Shown here: positions 8,775-18,659 of the stretch, one piece after another
Numbering within the stretch: position 1 is the stretch's first letter
Layout of the letters: each line of letters starts with the position of its first letter
Assembly (NCBI RefSeq): GCF_009497655.1
Contig: NZ_CP023317.1
Coordinates: 2,447,501-2,511,500 of the forward strand
Direction: 5' to 3'
From: Priestia megaterium
Lineage (GTDB): Bacteria > Bacillota > Bacilli > Bacillales > Bacillaceae_H
DNA length: 64,000 nt
The notes under the pieces: model-generated
Told to the model about the DNA's origin: nothing
Seen by the model: the letters and a program-made list of their open reading frames with translations, nothing else
Databases searched by the model: none
Made by a program: the position numbers and the translations under genes

Positions 8775-9752
8775 ATGAAAGCAATAATATGGGGACTATT
8801 ATCTTCCATGTTCTTTTCGGCTACGTTTATTGTTAACCGAGCAATGAATGTATCTGGAACGAGTTGGGCATGGACTGCATCCCTCCGCTTTTTATTCGCT
8901 ATTCCTATTTTACTCATTTTAGTGCTGCTGCAAAAGAAATTTATGCCTCTATGGCAGGAAATGAAAAAACACCCTTGGGCTTGGCTTGGCTGGGGAACAC
9001 TTGCAGGAGTAGGTTTTTATTCTCTCTTAAGTTTTTCCTCGCTTTTCGGACCATCGTGGCTGGTGGCGGGAACGTGGCAAGTGACCATTCTAGCAGGAGC
9101 TCTTCTTTCGCCCTTGTTTTTTATAAAGGTTCAAACTGCGGAAGGATATAAAAAAGTGAGAGGGAAAATCCCGCTAAAAACGCTTAGTGTTTCAGCGTTT
9201 ATTTTAGTAGGCGTTATTCTTATGCAGGTGAAAGAAGCAGAAAATATTACGCCTATGCAGTTTATCTTAGGGTTTCTACCTGTGGTTGTCGCTGCTTTTT
9301 TATACCCGCTTGGAAATCGTAAAATGATGGAAATATGCAGCGGGAAGCTCGATACGTTTCAACGCGTTTTAGGAATGGCATTAGCAAGTATTCCGTTAAG
9401 TATTATTTACGCCATATACGGCTTCTTTACTACAGGTATCCCAAGTTCTCCCCAATTTTCTCAAGCCTTCATCTTGGCAATGAGTTCAGGTGTAATTGCT
9501 ACGATGACGTTCTTTTACGCAACAGACTTGGCAAAAGAAAATTTAGGTTTGCTTGGAGCGGTTGAAGCAACTCAATCAGGCAGCATGATTTTTACCGTGC
9601 TTGGCGAAGTGTTTTTATTAAATGGACGTATGCCAACAGGGATTGCGTTAGCTGGTATGACGATAATCGTAATTGGAATGATTATGAACAGTATGCTAAA
9701 CAAAAAAACAAAACTGTCTTCGGCCGCCCCGTCACGTACTCTATCAAAATAA
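8775..9752 (+). CDS. DMT-superfamily multidrug resistance efflux transporter
   Basis: Integral membrane protein of 325 residues with about ten hydrophobic segments, two EamA-like repeats, and sequence typical of the multidrug resistance efflux transporter family (start MKAIIWGLLSSMFFSATFIVNRAMN). A strong AAGGAGGG site precedes the ATG. It is divergent from the XRE-cupin regulator, so expression is probably ligand-controlled. Substrate not predictable from sequence. Confidence 0.85.
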   Translation: MKAIIWGLLSSMFFSATFIVNRAMNVSGTSWAWTASLRFLFAIPILLILVLLQKKFMPLWQEMKKHPWAWLGWGTLAGVGFYSLLSFSSLFGPSWLVAGTWQVTILAGALLSPLFFIKVQTAEGYKKVRGKIPLKTLSVSAFILVGVILMQVKEAENITPMQFILGFLPVVVAAFLYPLGNRKMMEICSGKLDTFQRVLGMALASIPLSIIYAIYGFFTTGIPSSPQFSQAFILAMSSGVIATMTFFYATDLAKENLGLLGAVEATQSGSMIFTVLGEVFLLNGRMPTGIALAGMTIIVIGMIMNSMLNKKTKLSSAAPSRTLSK

Positions 9753-9800
9753 AAAAAGAGGAGATGAAAATCTGTTTAAAGGTTTTCATCTCCTCTTTTT
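9753..9800. terminator. 18-bp bidirectional terminator
   Basis: Perfect arms 9753-9770 and 9783-9800 begin with A5 and end with T5, between the convergent exporter and WGR genes. It serves both strands. Confidence 0.85.
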
Positions 9801-10587
9801 AATATTCGAGATGATTGTTCCAATAGCGGCTCCAAAGCACAGGGAATCGCATCTGTAAACCATCCTCATCATCTTCATCCCAATCAAGATCCAATTCTTG
9901 CTCATCGTACCACACTGGATCAAACTGGTCATATTTATCATAATAATAGTCGTTATCTAAACCTGTCTTTTCTTCGTAAGCTTCACACGCTACAGAAAGT
10001 AATTCTTCTAATTGAGGAGCATAGCCTTCTGCTTCTAATGGTTTAAGTACAGAAATCATCGTCTCAGGAGATTCAACCGCTTTATAATATATGTCTTTTC
10101 CCTGATATAAAAGCCACGCTCTAAAATAATCAAAACAATCATCTGAACAACCGCCCATTACAATATAAGCTGCTGCCCACAATGAAGAAGTATAGGATTG
10201 ATCAAAATGCTGATTTAGTAGCTGATCAAAGCGAAAAATGTCCTTTTCAGAACGCTTCGCTAGCGTGGAGCGGAGCCATTCCATTTGCTCATCGACATCT
10301 AATTTTGTCTTCGCCTTTTTTATCAGTTCCCAAAAGAGAGACTCTGACATCGTGCTGTCTTTCATTACTTGCATCGAACAAGTTAAAGGCTTATATCCTT
10401 TCTTCAATTTTGCACGAATCAGCTTTTCAGCTTCTGCTTCACAAGCCTCTGCGGAAGCAAACTCTTTCACTTGCATGCGACCGGCTGTATCAACTTTTCC
10501 AAAGTGAATGATTAACTTGCTGTCTCTTCTTTCAACTTTCCAAAATTTATTCGATTGCTCATCTTTATACACTAAGGTTATTTGCAT
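9799..10587 (-). CDS. WGR-domain and DUF4240 fusion protein
   Basis: Protein of 262 residues with two parts. An N-terminal WGR domain (about 1-70; FWKVERRDSKLIIHFGKVDTAGR) is a fold also found in PARPs and some bacterial nucleic-acid-associated proteins. A DUF4240 domain (about 80-190; MSESLFWELIKKAK and AAYIVMGGCSDDCFDYFRAWL) is of unknown function. The tail is very acidic (DLDWDEDDEDG). Cytosolic, with no neighbour of related function. Its role is unknown. Confidence 0.8.
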   Translation of the reverse strand: MQITLVYKDEQSNKFWKVERRDSKLIIHFGKVDTAGRMQVKEFASAEACEAEAEKLIRAKLKKGYKPLTCSMQVMKDSTMSESLFWELIKKAKTKLDVDEQMEWLRSTLAKRSEKDIFRFDQLLNQHFDQSYTSSLWAAAYIVMGGCSDDCFDYFRAWLLYQGKDIYYKAVESPETMISVLKPLEAEGYAPQLEELLSVACEAYEEKTGLDNDYYYDKYDQFDPVWYDEQELDLDWDEDDEDGLQMRFPVLWSRYWNNHLEY

Positions 10588-10786
10588 GATACATTCCCCT
10601 TTTTCATCCCACTACTATTGTGAATAGTTCTCTTTTTACAATTTATGTAGATTCACAGCGCTTCATAATCCATTTTCTTTGCTTTTTTAACATGTTTCAG
10701 TTGATCTTACTATTGCTGAGGTCGTTTAAACAGTGAGTAATGACCACAAATTTGTGTAAAATGTTCATTGGTTGCTTTTTGTTGCA

Positions 10787-10815
10787 TTTACAACATTTTA
10801 TTTTTCCTTTATACT
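10787..10815 (+). promoter_or_regulatory. SigA-type promoter of the yjcF-like gene
   Basis: TTTACA (-35) and TATACT (-10) are separated by exactly 17 bases, about 68 bases before the acetyltransferase start. Confidence 0.7.
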
Positions 10816-10882
10816 CTTTTTATATCACGTATTTTTATTATACAAAAAAGAAGCCTAAATTCGTAGAAAAGGAAGGATTTTA

Positions 10883-11311
10883 ATGAAAATTAAGCATGTT
10901 ACAACAAAAGAGCAGCTTGAAGAAGTATTCCATATACGTAAAACAGTGTTTGTTGAAGAACAAGGAGTGCCGTTAGAAGACGAATTTGATGAACATGAGG
11001 AAACGGCAAAACATATGTTAATTTATTATAACAACGAACCAGCTGCTTCTGGCAGATTCCGCATAGTAGACGATTACGCCAAAATAGAGCGAATATGCGT
11101 ATTAAAGGAATTTAGAAAATACGGGCTCGGAAAAGAAGTGGTGACCAGCTTAGAAGAAGCAGCGAAAAAAGAAGGCTTAACTCAATCTAAGCTTCACGGT
11201 CAAGTTCAAGCTGAACCTTTTTATCATAAATTAGGGTATAAGACTGCTTCTGATGTCTTTATGGAAGACGGTATTCCACACGTTATTATGAAAAAAGAGT
11301 TTACGTGTTAA
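10883..11311 (+). CDS. yjcF: GNAT acetyltransferase (YjcF/ElaA-like)
   Basis: Acetyl-CoA-dependent N-acetyltransferase of 142 residues. The early motif FHIRKTVFVEEQGVP is typical of the YjcF/ElaA group. The acetyl-CoA loop is at about 72-86 (RICVLKEFRKYGLG), and FYHKLGYKTASDVF is the C-terminal signature. Substrate unknown. AAAAGGAAGG precedes the ATG. It has its own promoter and a terminator shared with ilvD. Confidence 0.8.
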   Translation: MKIKHVTTKEQLEEVFHIRKTVFVEEQGVPLEDEFDEHEETAKHMLIYYNNEPAASGRFRIVDDYAKIERICVLKEFRKYGLGKEVVTSLEEAAKKEGLTQSKLHGQVQAEPFYHKLGYKTASDVFMEDGIPHVIMKKEFTC

Positions 11312-11343
11312 AAAGGCTTCTTTGCACAGTTGCTTTAGTAAAG

Positions 11344-11372
11344 AAAAAGGCTCTCCGTAGAGAGCCTTTTTT
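11344..11372. terminator. Bidirectional terminator, yjcF/ilvD
   Basis: Stem AAAAAGGCTCTC/GAGAGCCTTTTTT with loop CGTA between convergent genes. T runs occur on both strands. Confidence 0.85.
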
Positions 11373-11378
11373 GTGCTA

Positions 11379-13055
11379 TTAGATTTTCATAATTCCGCCT
11401 GTGCTTGCAGAAGTTACAAGTTTAGAATATCTTGCAAGATAGCCTTTTTTCACTTTTGGCTCAAAGCCTTTCCAGTTTGCTTTTCGTTCTGCCCAAACAT
11501 CTGGAGAAACTTGAACATTCATTGAACGATCTTCAATGTCAATCACGATGTGGTCGCCATCTTCGACAAATGCTAGCGGTCCGCCTTCAGCAGCTTCTGG
11601 AGATGCGTGGCCGATTGATAATCCACGTGAAGCGCCAGAGAAGCGTCCGTCTGTTAATAGTGCTACTTTTGCACCTAGTCCCATTCCCATAATTTGAGAA
11701 GTTGGAGCTAACATTTCAGGCATTCCCGGTCCGCCTTTTGGTCCTTCATAACGAATGACTACGACATGTCCTTCTTTTACTTTTCCGTTAGCAATACCAT
11801 GCAGCGCCTCGTCTTGAGACTCAAATACAATTGCTGGTCCTTCGTGGCGAGTAATGCCGTCTTGAACACCGCCTGTTTTAATGATCGCGCCGTCTGGAGC
11901 TAAGTTACCAAACAATACAGCAAGTCCGCCTTTTTCTGTGAACGGCTTATCGATTGGATGAATAACGTTATAATCTTTTACATCGCATCCTGCAATGTTT
12001 TCGCCTAGCGTTTTTCCAGTAACCGTCATCGTATCTAAATGAAGAGCTCCTTCTTTTTTAGATAGCTCGTTTAAAGCAGCAGATACGCCTCCTGCTTCAT
12101 GTAAGTCTTCAATAAATACATCCGAAGCCGGAGCGAGTTTTGCCAAGTGAGGCACGCGTTCCGCTACTTCATTAATGCGTTCTAACGGATAATCAATTTC
12201 AGCTTCATTTGCAAGAGCTAGCGTATGAAGAACTGTATTTGTAGAACCACCTAACGCCATGTCTAAAGCAAATGCGTTGTCGATTGCTTTTTCTGTTACG
12301 ATATCACGTGGTTTTAAATCTAATTTAATTAATTCCATAAGCTGTTTAGCTGATTTTTTAACAAATTCTCTACGTTCAGGAGCAACTGCTAAGATTGTAC
12401 CATTTCCAGGTAAAGCAAGTCCTAACGCTTCAGCTAAGCAGTTCATTGAGTTCGCTGTAAACATTCCTGAACAAGATCCGCATGTCGGACAGCCAAATTG
12501 TTCTAATTCAAGTAATCCTTTATCATCAAGTTTACCAGCTTGATGAGCTCCTACGCCTTCAAATACTGAAGAAAGAGAAATCTTACGGCCGTCGCTCGTT
12601 ACGCCAGCCTTCATTGGTCCGCCGCTAACAAAAACTGTCGGAATATTCAGACGTAATGAAGCCATTAACATCCCAGGCGTGATTTTATCACAGTTTGGAA
12701 TACATACCATTCCATCAAACCAGTGAGCAGATACTACCGTTTCAACTGAGTCAGCAATGATTTCACGACTTGGTAATGAATAACGCATACCGATATGTCC
12801 CATCGCAATACCGTCATCTACACCGATAGTGTTCATTTCAAAAGGTACGCCACCAGCTTCGCGAATCGCATCTTTTACGATTTTACCAAACTCCTGTAAG
12901 TGAACATGACCTGGTACAATATCAATATATGAATTGACAACCGCAATAAACGGTTTGCCGAAATCCTCTTCTTTTACACCAGCTGCACGCAGTAGGCTGC
13001 GGTGTGGTGCTCTGTCGAATCCTTTTTTGATCATGTTACTTCTTAATTCTGCCAC
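11379..13055 (-). CDS. ilvD: Dihydroxy-acid dehydratase
   Basis: Fe-S dehydratase of isoleucine/valine biosynthesis that converts dihydroxy acids to 2-oxo acids. The cluster and active-site motifs [13 protein letters not shown] and [19 protein letters not shown] are intact, as is the C-terminal [14 protein letters not shown]. The open frame extends upstream to an ATG at 13076, but GGAGGG lies just before a GTG at 13055. That start gives the usual MAELRSNM N-terminus and 558 residues, the family length. It is not in an ilv-leu operon here, and ends at a terminator shared with yjcF. Confidence 0.97.
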   Translation of the reverse strand: MAELRSNMIKKGFDRAPHRSLLRAAGVKEEDFGKPFIAVVNSYIDIVPGHVHLQEFGKIVKDAIREAGGVPFEMNTIGVDDGIAMGHIGMRYSLPSREIIADSVETVVSAHWFDGMVCIPNCDKITPGMLMASLRLNIPTVFVSGGPMKAGVTSDGRKISLSSVFEGVGAHQAGKLDDKGLLELEQFGCPTCGSCSGMFTANSMNCLAEALGLALPGNGTILAVAPERREFVKKSAKQLMELIKLDLKPRDIVTEKAIDNAFALDMALGGSTNTVLHTLALANEAEIDYPLERINEVAERVPHLAKLAPASDVFIEDLHEAGGVSAALNELSKKEGALHLDTMTVTGKTLGENIAGCDVKDYNVIHPIDKPFTEKGGLAVLFGNLAPDGAIIKTGGVQDGITRHEGPAIVFESQDEALHGIANGKVKEGHVVVIRYEGPKGGPGMPEMLAPTSQIMGMGLGAKVALLTDGRFSGASRGLSIGHASPEAAEGGPLAFVEDGDHIVIDIEDRSMNVQVSPDVWAERKANWKGFEPKVKKGYLARYSKLVTSASTGGIMKI

Positions 13056-13280
13056 AATAATTCCCTCCGTATTCATCTAACCTATTAAAAACTAAATCTT
13101 TTTAAATTGTTTAATAATTTTTAATATAAATACTAATTTAACAAATCACACAAAGGTTTGTAAAGGTTTATGACAAAATAATCATTTTTTATTTTAAAAT
13201 AGTAAAATCACCTGCATAAATTAGTATAATATATACATATATCCCTTATTTTACAGGAAAACAGAAGGTGGATGCTGAGC

Positions 13281-14225
13281 ATGAAACAATCCTTTTATTA
13301 CAGAGGTCATCAAGAAAAAGAAATATTTGCACAAAAATGGAATGTTGAAAACCATTCTGCAAAAGGCGTTGTCCAAATAGCCCATGGGATGGCCGAACAT
13401 ATTGGACGCTACGAGTACTTTGCTAATGTATTAACGCAACATGGATATATCGTATATGGGAATGATCACCGAGGTCACGGTCAAACAGCTTTAAAAGATG
13501 AAGACAAGCGTTTTTTTGCTGAAGAAAATGGTTTTGATACAGTAGTCTACGACATGATTGCTCTGACTAAGCACATTTCGACGGAACACTCCGACCTACC
13601 GATCTTTCTTTTCGGTCACAGCATGGGGTCTTTTCTAACGAGAAGATATATTCAATTGGATACAGAGCACATTCATGGTGTGATACTCTCAGGTACTGGC
13701 AGCATTCCTTCCCTTTCACTGCAGGGCGGTATATTAGCTGCGCAAATAGAGATAAAGAGAAAAGGGTTACGATCTCCTAGCCCTTTGCTTGATAAACTCT
13801 CTTTTGGACAATACAATAAATCATTTCATCCTGCTCGGACACCTTTTGATTGGTTAAGTCAAGATAATGAAGCTGTAGATTTATATGTAAATGACCCTTA
13901 TTGCGGTGGGGTTTTCACAGCGGGGTTTTTCTATGACTTACTAACAGGAATCAAACAAATCTCTAACTTAGCTAATATAAAGCTAGTTCCATCAAGCCTG
14001 CCTATTTATTTGGTATCTGGAGAACATGATCCAGTAGGCAGCTATACAAAAGGCGTAGTCAAAGTATATAACGACTTTAAAAAGGCAGGATTACAGGATG
14101 TAAGTTACCGTTTTTTTAAAGAGTGCCGTCATGAGTTGCTGAATGAATTAAATAAAGATGAAGTGATAGAAGATATACTAAATTGGCTTAACGTGCAAAT
14201 AGACAAAAAAACGGTTCGTGTGTAG
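13281..14225 (+). CDS. Alpha/beta hydrolase, lysophospholipase/monoglyceride lipase type
   Basis: Serine hydrolase of about 314 residues. HGMAEH forms the oxyanion region, the nucleophile elbow is GHSMGS (about 112-117), the acid is probably in SGEHDPVG, and the catalytic histidine is in FKECRHELLNE. This matches the serine aminopeptidase S33/lysophospholipase L2 group. The ATG at 13272 abuts AGAAGGTGG, so the ATG nine bases later is preferred. It ends in a hairpin shared with ppaC. Confidence 0.85.
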   Translation: MKQSFYYRGHQEKEIFAQKWNVENHSAKGVVQIAHGMAEHIGRYEYFANVLTQHGYIVYGNDHRGHGQTALKDEDKRFFAEENGFDTVVYDMIALTKHISTEHSDLPIFLFGHSMGSFLTRRYIQLDTEHIHGVILSGTGSIPSLSLQGGILAAQIEIKRKGLRSPSPLLDKLSFGQYNKSFHPARTPFDWLSQDNEAVDLYVNDPYCGGVFTAGFFYDLLTGIKQISNLANIKLVPSSLPIYLVSGEHDPVGSYTKGVVKVYNDFKKAGLQDVSYRFFKECRHELLNELNKDEVIEDILNWLNVQIDKKTVRV

Positions 14226-14241
14226 ACACGAACCGTTTTTT
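14205..14241. terminator. Bidirectional terminator, hydrolase/ppaC
   Basis: Sixteen-base near-perfect arms (A6 CGGTTCGTGT and complement, then T6) around GTAG, which is part of the hydrolase stop region. It lies three bases from the ppaC stop. Confidence 0.9.
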
Positions 14242-14243
14242 TA

Positions 14244-15170
14244 TTAAGCAAATACAGATGTTAATACAGGTACTACTTGTTTTTTACGTGATACAACGCC
14301 TTCTAAGACAGCTGTATTGTTTTCAAGCGTTACGTTGTATGCTTCTTCTACTTTTGAAGCAGCAGAACCTAATGCTAATGCAGTAGAGTTGCTGTTTAAA
14401 ATATCTGTAACAACTAAAAGGAATAATTGTAATCCTTTTTCTTCGATTGTTTTAGTAATCGCTTCTTCCAATTCAACTTTGCGCACTAAAACGTCGTTTA
14501 CGTCAATTGCATTCACTTGTGCAATTTCAACTTTGCTTGTGCCCATGCTGAATTCTTTAGCATCTAATGAAATTAATTGTGAAGCTGTTTTATCACCTAA
14601 GTCAGCTCCAGCTTTTAGCATTGCTAATCCGTACTCTTCTGCATCTACGCCTGCAATTTCCGCTAATTCTTTAGCAGCTGCAACGTCTTGGTCTGTGCAA
14701 GTTGGTGATTTGAATAATAAAGAATCAGAAATGATAGCTGATAGCATAAGACCTGCGATGTTAGGTTCGATTTCTACGCCGTTTTCTTTATACATCTTGT
14801 TTAAGATCGTTGCCGTACATCCAACTGGCTCTGCACGATAGTATAAAGGATCTGCTGTTTCGAAGTTAGCAATACGGTGATGATCAATTACTTCAAGCAC
14901 ACGAACTTGATCAATATCGTTTGCACTTTGCTGGCGTTCGTTGTGGTCCACTAAAATAACTTCATTTGTTTCTTTAGATACTTCATCAACGAAACGTGGT
15001 AGTTCAGCGTTGAACTTTTCAAGAGCGAATTGCGTTTCACCGTTAATATCGCCTAATCGAATTGGTTCAGCGTCTACACCTAATTTATTCTTTAAATCAG
15101 CGTATGCAATTGCAGAACAGATTGTATCTGTGTCAGGATTTTTATGTCCAAAAATTAACGTCTTTGCCAT
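14244..15170 (-). CDS. ppaC: Manganese-dependent inorganic pyrophosphatase
   Basis: Family II (DHH) pyrophosphatase that hydrolyses pyrophosphate to drive biosynthesis. Metal-ligand motifs are visible: GHKNPDTDT at 8-16, DHNE near 75 and DHHR near 97-100. The C-terminal DHHA2 substrate-binding domain carries the SRKKQVVP motif near residues 294-301. At 308 residues it has the normal length. GAAGGAGAGAG precedes the ATG. Monocistronic, convergent with the hydrolase gene. Confidence 0.97.
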   Translation of the reverse strand: MAKTLIFGHKNPDTDTICSAIAYADLKNKLGVDAEPIRLGDINGETQFALEKFNAELPRFVDEVSKETNEVILVDHNERQQSANDIDQVRVLEVIDHHRIANFETADPLYYRAEPVGCTATILNKMYKENGVEIEPNIAGLMLSAIISDSLLFKSPTCTDQDVAAAKELAEIAGVDAEEYGLAMLKAGADLGDKTASQLISLDAKEFSMGTSKVEIAQVNAIDVNDVLVRKVELEEAITKTIEEKGLQLFLLVVTDILNSNSTALALGSAASKVEEAYNVTLENNTAVLEGVVSRKKQVVPVLTSVFA

Positions 15171-15340
15171 CTTAAATCTCTCTCCTTCTTACGTATGTAA
15201 ATAGCATTCTTGCGTAAAGTTAGTTAATTCGTTCACGCAACATTGCCATTTTAACATAAACTTTTACATTATTTTAATTTTTTTGCGAAAAATGATGTTC
15301 ATCCGCAGATATTTTGCCATTTTGTATCTTTTTCACAGTA

Positions 15341-15376
15341 AAAACACCTCTATTTCCGATATAAATAGAGGGTTTT
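15341..15376 (-). terminator. Terminator after CBO0543-family gene
   Basis: Stem with CCTCTATTT/AAATAGAGG core, reading into GTTTTTA on the minus strand, downstream of the membrane protein gene. Confidence 0.7.
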
Positions 15377-15425
15377 ATACGTTCATTATATAAAAGTTAA
15401 CGATAAAACACAACCTGTCTCTCTA

Positions 15426-15884
15426 TCACTTGATAGATAACTTAAACGCAGTATCTTGCCACTTTTGATAAAGAAAAAGTAGAACAGCAATAACCATCAT
15501 TAGTACAAATAATAAAAAATGATTCATTCCCTTCAGTGTATAAATGTCTAGTTTTTCAAAGATAGGACTCATGATAAATGCCTGAAATAAATCGAACGCT
15601 GCATTGATAATCATAAACATCCAAAAGCCAGGATAGGTAAAATAAAAAATAAAAAGCGTTCCTATTATAAATATGCCAAAAGGAAAAGGCGTCATATTAA
15701 CAAAGAAAAAAAGAGTTTCATTGACTTCCCACCAGTTAAAGCGATCTGCAATTTGAAAAACCACCGTTAACAATACCACTCCGAATAGCGATACAGCCAT
15801 ATACCGCTTTACTCGCTCTTTATCAACTGCAAAAAGCAATAGCCAAGGACCGATAAAAAGCACCCACATTACGATTTGCGCCAT
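15426..15884 (-). CDS. CBO0543-family membrane protein
   Basis: Hydrophobic protein of about 152 residues with five membrane segments (first MWVLFIGPWLLLFAVDK, last FLLFVLMMVIAVLLFLY). It resembles the CBO0543 family of Firmicute membrane proteins of unknown function. The frame opens at 15908, but AAAGGTGG lies eight bases before the ATG at 15884, so that start is used. No functional partner nearby. Confidence 0.7.
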   Translation of the reverse strand: MAQIVMWVLFIGPWLLLFAVDKERVKRYMAVSLFGVVLLTVVFQIADRFNWWEVNETLFFFVNMTPFPFGIFIIGTLFIFYFTYPGFWMFMIINAAFDLFQAFIMSPIFEKLDIYTLKGMNHFLLFVLMMVIAVLLFLYQKWQDTAFKLSIK

Positions 15885-15946
15885 GAGCTTTCCACCTTTC
15901 ACTTTCAAAAAGAGAATATATATTATTCTGTCCTTATTTATGTAAA

Positions 15947-15992
15947 ATAACCAAGAAAAGCACCCTTGTTAAAGGGTGCTTTTCTTGGTTAT
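15947..15992. terminator. 21-bp perfect hairpin
   Basis: Arms 15947-15967 and 15972-15992 are perfectly complementary around GTTA. The stop codon of the next gene (15989-15991) lies inside the right arm. On the minus strand it ends the 93-residue gene. Confidence 0.75.
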
Positions 15993-16270
15993 CGTCGCAG
16001 TGTAAAGTTGAAATGTTCATTTACTATAGCTCCTAGCTCTTCAAGAAACTGCTGAGCAGTCATTTCCTCTACGCTTTGGGTATACCAAGCAAGCTGAGAT
16101 TTTTTATGAACATTGTTGTGATATACATCTCTTGACCAATATGTTTTTGATCGGTATGTATAATTAAAGTGAATGAATAGTTCACTCCCGTCTGGACACT
16201 GCAACAATACGCGGTAATGTGGATTACGACGATTTTTATCTAAACTCATTTCTTTGATCTGCGCTAACAT
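15989..16270 (-). CDS. Unknown protein, 93 residues
   Basis: I do not recognise the family. It is soluble and rich in aromatic and basic residues (HFNYTYRSKTYWSRD). A good AGAGGTG ribosome site precedes the ATG, and the frame is bounded by a strong terminator. No signal peptide or membrane segment. A housekeeping small protein is plausible, but I infer no function. Confidence 0.6.
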   Translation of the reverse strand: MLAQIKEMSLDKNRRNPHYRVLLQCPDGSELFIHFNYTYRSKTYWSRDVYHNNVHKKSQLAWYTQSVEEMTAQQFLEELGAIVNEHFNFTLRR

Positions 16271-16407
16271 TATTCACCTCTAAAGCCATTACTTAATCAT
16301 TTAAAGGTAAATGCCACACCACGCTATGTCCTAGCTCTGCCATCAACTAGAAAATCATATATTTTCTAAAATTCTACACGATATAGGACAAAAGAGGAAG
16401 AGATAAT

Positions 16408-16635
16408 TTATTGGTGGACGTGTAAAGTTTCATATAAATCTTTTAGCTGCTCAGGGTATTGAGACCTTACGTAATAACCCGTAGGACGGTGCTCGATTAA
16501 ATGAGAAGCAAATAAGTAGCCGATGAGCACGTGCATTTGTTCATCTGAAGTTTCTTGGTTTAATTCTCTTTCGAGTCGTTCAGCTAAATGTGAAGCCAGC
16601 TGTTTAATTTTTTCATCATGTGATAAAAAAAGCAT
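16408..16635 (-). CDS. Unknown protein, 75 residues
   Basis: Small acidic/basic helical protein (start MLFLSHDEKIKQLASHLAERLE), unrecognised. The frame is open upstream to 16689, but AAGGGGGAG lies a few bases before the ATG at 16635, which I take as the start. It may be a small regulatory or structural protein; no motif supports more. Confidence 0.6.
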   Translation of the reverse strand: MLFLSHDEKIKQLASHLAERLERELNQETSDEQMHVLIGYLFASHLIEHRPTGYYVRSQYPEQLKDLYETLHVHQ

Positions 16636-16800
16636 TTTGTTCTCCCCCTTATAACGAATAAGTAACGCGGCCAATTCTAATAAAGACAAAGTCTTGCTTT
16701 TATAAGGATAATTATATTTTATTTTACAATAAAAGTATATAAATAGTTCTAAATATTCAAAATATAATTTGTTTCTTTTGGACTATTCGGCAACAAACAA

Positions 16801-16833
16801 AAAAAAGAAGCGGGACAGCTCCCGCTTCTTTTA
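16801..16833 (-). terminator. Terminator after branched-chain aminotransferase
   Basis: GC-rich stem AAAAGAAGCGGGA/TCCCGCTTCTTTT with loop CAGC and flanking T/A runs. Confidence 0.9.
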
Positions 16834-16860
16834 CGTAAAAAGATGTTCGATTATCGAAAT

Positions 16861-17934
16861 TTATTCCACTTCCACTGCCCAGCCGAATGGATCTTCCACT
16901 GTACCATTTTGAATACCTGTTAGAGTGTCATACAGTTTTTGTGATACTTCTCCCGTGTTTCCACCGTTGATGACCATTTTCTCGTTATTCCAAAATAGTT
17001 CGCCAATTGGAGAAATAACTGCAGCTGTACCTGTTCCAAATGCCTCTTCTAGTTTGCCTTCTGAATAAGCTTGCTTAATTTCTTCCATAGAAATACGGCG
17101 CTCAGTTACAGGCATATTCCAGTGTTTTAGCAGTTCAATGATGGATTTACGCGTAATTCCTTCCAAAATGCTTCCGTTCACAGATGGCGTTACTACTTCT
17201 CCATCGATTTTGAAGAAAATATTCATGCTTCCTACTTCTTCAATGTACTTGCGTTCAACGCCGTCTAACCACAGTACTTGTGAATAGCCTTTTGAGTCAG
17301 AAAGCTGCTGAGCTTTTAAGCTTGAAGCATAGTTTCCGCCTGTTTTAGCTGTCCCTGTCCCTCCGGCTACAGCACGAACAAATTCGCTTTCAACCGCAAT
17401 TTTTACAGGAGCAATCCCTTCTTTATAATATGAGCCAACTGGAGATAGAATAATGATAAATTGGTAGCGGTCAGATGGCGCTACTCCTAAGTAAGGCTCT
17501 GTCGCGATGACAAATGGACGAATGTATAGTGATGTACCTTCAGCAGTAGGAATCCATTCGCGGTCAATTTTAATCAGCTGTTTTAACGCTTCTAGCGCTA
17601 AGTCTTCGTCAACATGAGGAATACAAAGACGATCGTTTGATTTATTTAAACGTTTGAAATTCTCATCTGGTCTAAATAATAATACTTGCTCTTTTTTTGT
17701 TACATATGCTTTTAGTCCTTCAAAAACAGACTGCCCGTAATGAAAGATCATGGATGCCGGATCTAATGTGATAGGTTGATAAGGTACAATACGAGCATCG
17801 TGCCATCCTTGGCCTTCTGTATAATCCATAATGAACATATGGTCCGTGAAGATTTTCCCGAATTGCAATTGATCAGATTGCGGCTTTTCTTTTTTTGTTT
17901 GACTTAGTGTTACATCGATTGAATAAGTTGTCAT
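16861..17934 (-). CDS. ilvE: Branched-chain amino acid aminotransferase
   Basis: PLP-dependent class IV aminotransferase interconverting leucine, isoleucine and valine with their 2-oxo acids using glutamate. 357 residues. Motifs include [20 protein letters not shown], the PLP-lysine region [25 protein letters not shown] and [14 protein letters not shown]. It is most like B. subtilis IlvK (YwaA) and IlvE (YbgE), and I cannot tell these apart. A 15-base sequence at 18039-18053 matches the CodY box with three mismatches, so CodY control is possible but weakly supported. Confidence 0.93.
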   Translation of the reverse strand: MTTYSIDVTLSQTKKEKPQSDQLQFGKIFTDHMFIMDYTEGQGWHDARIVPYQPITLDPASMIFHYGQSVFEGLKAYVTKKEQVLLFRPDENFKRLNKSNDRLCIPHVDEDLALEALKQLIKIDREWIPTAEGTSLYIRPFVIATEPYLGVAPSDRYQFIIILSPVGSYYKEGIAPVKIAVESEFVRAVAGGTGTAKTGGNYASSLKAQQLSDSKGYSQVLWLDGVERKYIEEVGSMNIFFKIDGEVVTPSVNGSILEGITRKSIIELLKHWNMPVTERRISMEEIKQAYSEGKLEEAFGTGTAAVISPIGELFWNNEKMVINGGNTGEVSQKLYDTLTGIQNGTVEDPFGWAVEVE

Positions 17935-18153
17935 AGTTGTTTCTCCTTGCTCTTTATATTTACGGGTTTTTCGCTTAAACCTCTATATAAGTTACATTGT
18001 ACAACTTTAGGGAAGCGTGTCACAATAGTTAGAGACGAAAAATTCTAAAAATTTTATAAAAATTATAAAGAAATAGCACCTAATCGAATTAAGTGCTGAA
18101 TTGAAAAGGTTTTCTTTCTAAAAAAATTATTTCTACATTTTATTTACAACCAT

Positions 18154-18639
18154 TTATAAACCAATTTTCACTCGAAGCTTTTCATCCTGTATTGAAAAAT
18201 GTTTGATTTTCCCTACTGGAATGACTTTCACTTTATCAATTTCATTGAGGTTGATATGAATTTGTTTTTCTTCATACGTAGTAACAGGCGGCTTATGAAA
18301 AATTCGATAGTTGATCCAATTTTGATTAAGAGGTTTCATTTCATGGATTTTGAATACAAGCGTACGTTCTTTGGCTTCAAGAGGTTCTAGCACAATAGAA
18401 AATGGAATTCTCACCAGAAATTTTTTAATAATTCCATTCACGTGAATATAGGAGTCTTGAAATGAAATAGAAAATTGCTGAATTTGATCTTGCTTTGTCA
18501 TTTGCTTTTGAAAAATCCGCATGAGCATAGAAGCGGATATAGGAACGGTTACACCGCTTTCAGCCATCTTTTCTTTCATTTTTGCCTGCACATCATCACT
18601 AATCACATCGTTTAGCTTTCTCTGTACCCAATCCTTCAT
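18154..18639 (-). CDS. Unknown protein, 161 residues
   Basis: Unrecognised soluble protein with alternating hydrophobic strands (QQFSISFQDSYIHVNG, VRIPFSIVLEP), suggesting a beta-rich lipid- or membrane-associated fold; this is inference. GCGGAGGTG precedes the ATG. It starts 20 bases after the acyltransferase gene, so the two are probably one operon and may share a role in lipid metabolism. Confidence 0.65.
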   Translation of the reverse strand: MKDWVQRKLNDVISDDVQAKMKEKMAESGVTVPISASMLMRIFQKQMTKQDQIQQFSISFQDSYIHVNGIIKKFLVRIPFSIVLEPLEAKERTLVFKIHEMKPLNQNWINYRIFHKPPVTTYEEKQIHINLNEIDKVKVIPVGKIKHFSIQDEKLRVKIGL

Positions 18640-18659
18640 GATGCACCTCCGCTATGAAG

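Noticed and set aside
10744..10755. Palindrome CACAAATTTGTG before the yjcF-like gene
   Set aside because: No known operator fits and it is far upstream of the promoter.
14317..14841. 174-codon open frame opposite ppaC
   Set aside because: It is an antisense shadow of a highly conserved gene, with Ser/Ala-rich translation and no ribosome site.
18039..18053. CodY box upstream of the branched-chain aminotransferase
   Set aside because: Three mismatches in an AT-rich region; such matches occur by chance, so it is only mentioned in the gene entry.
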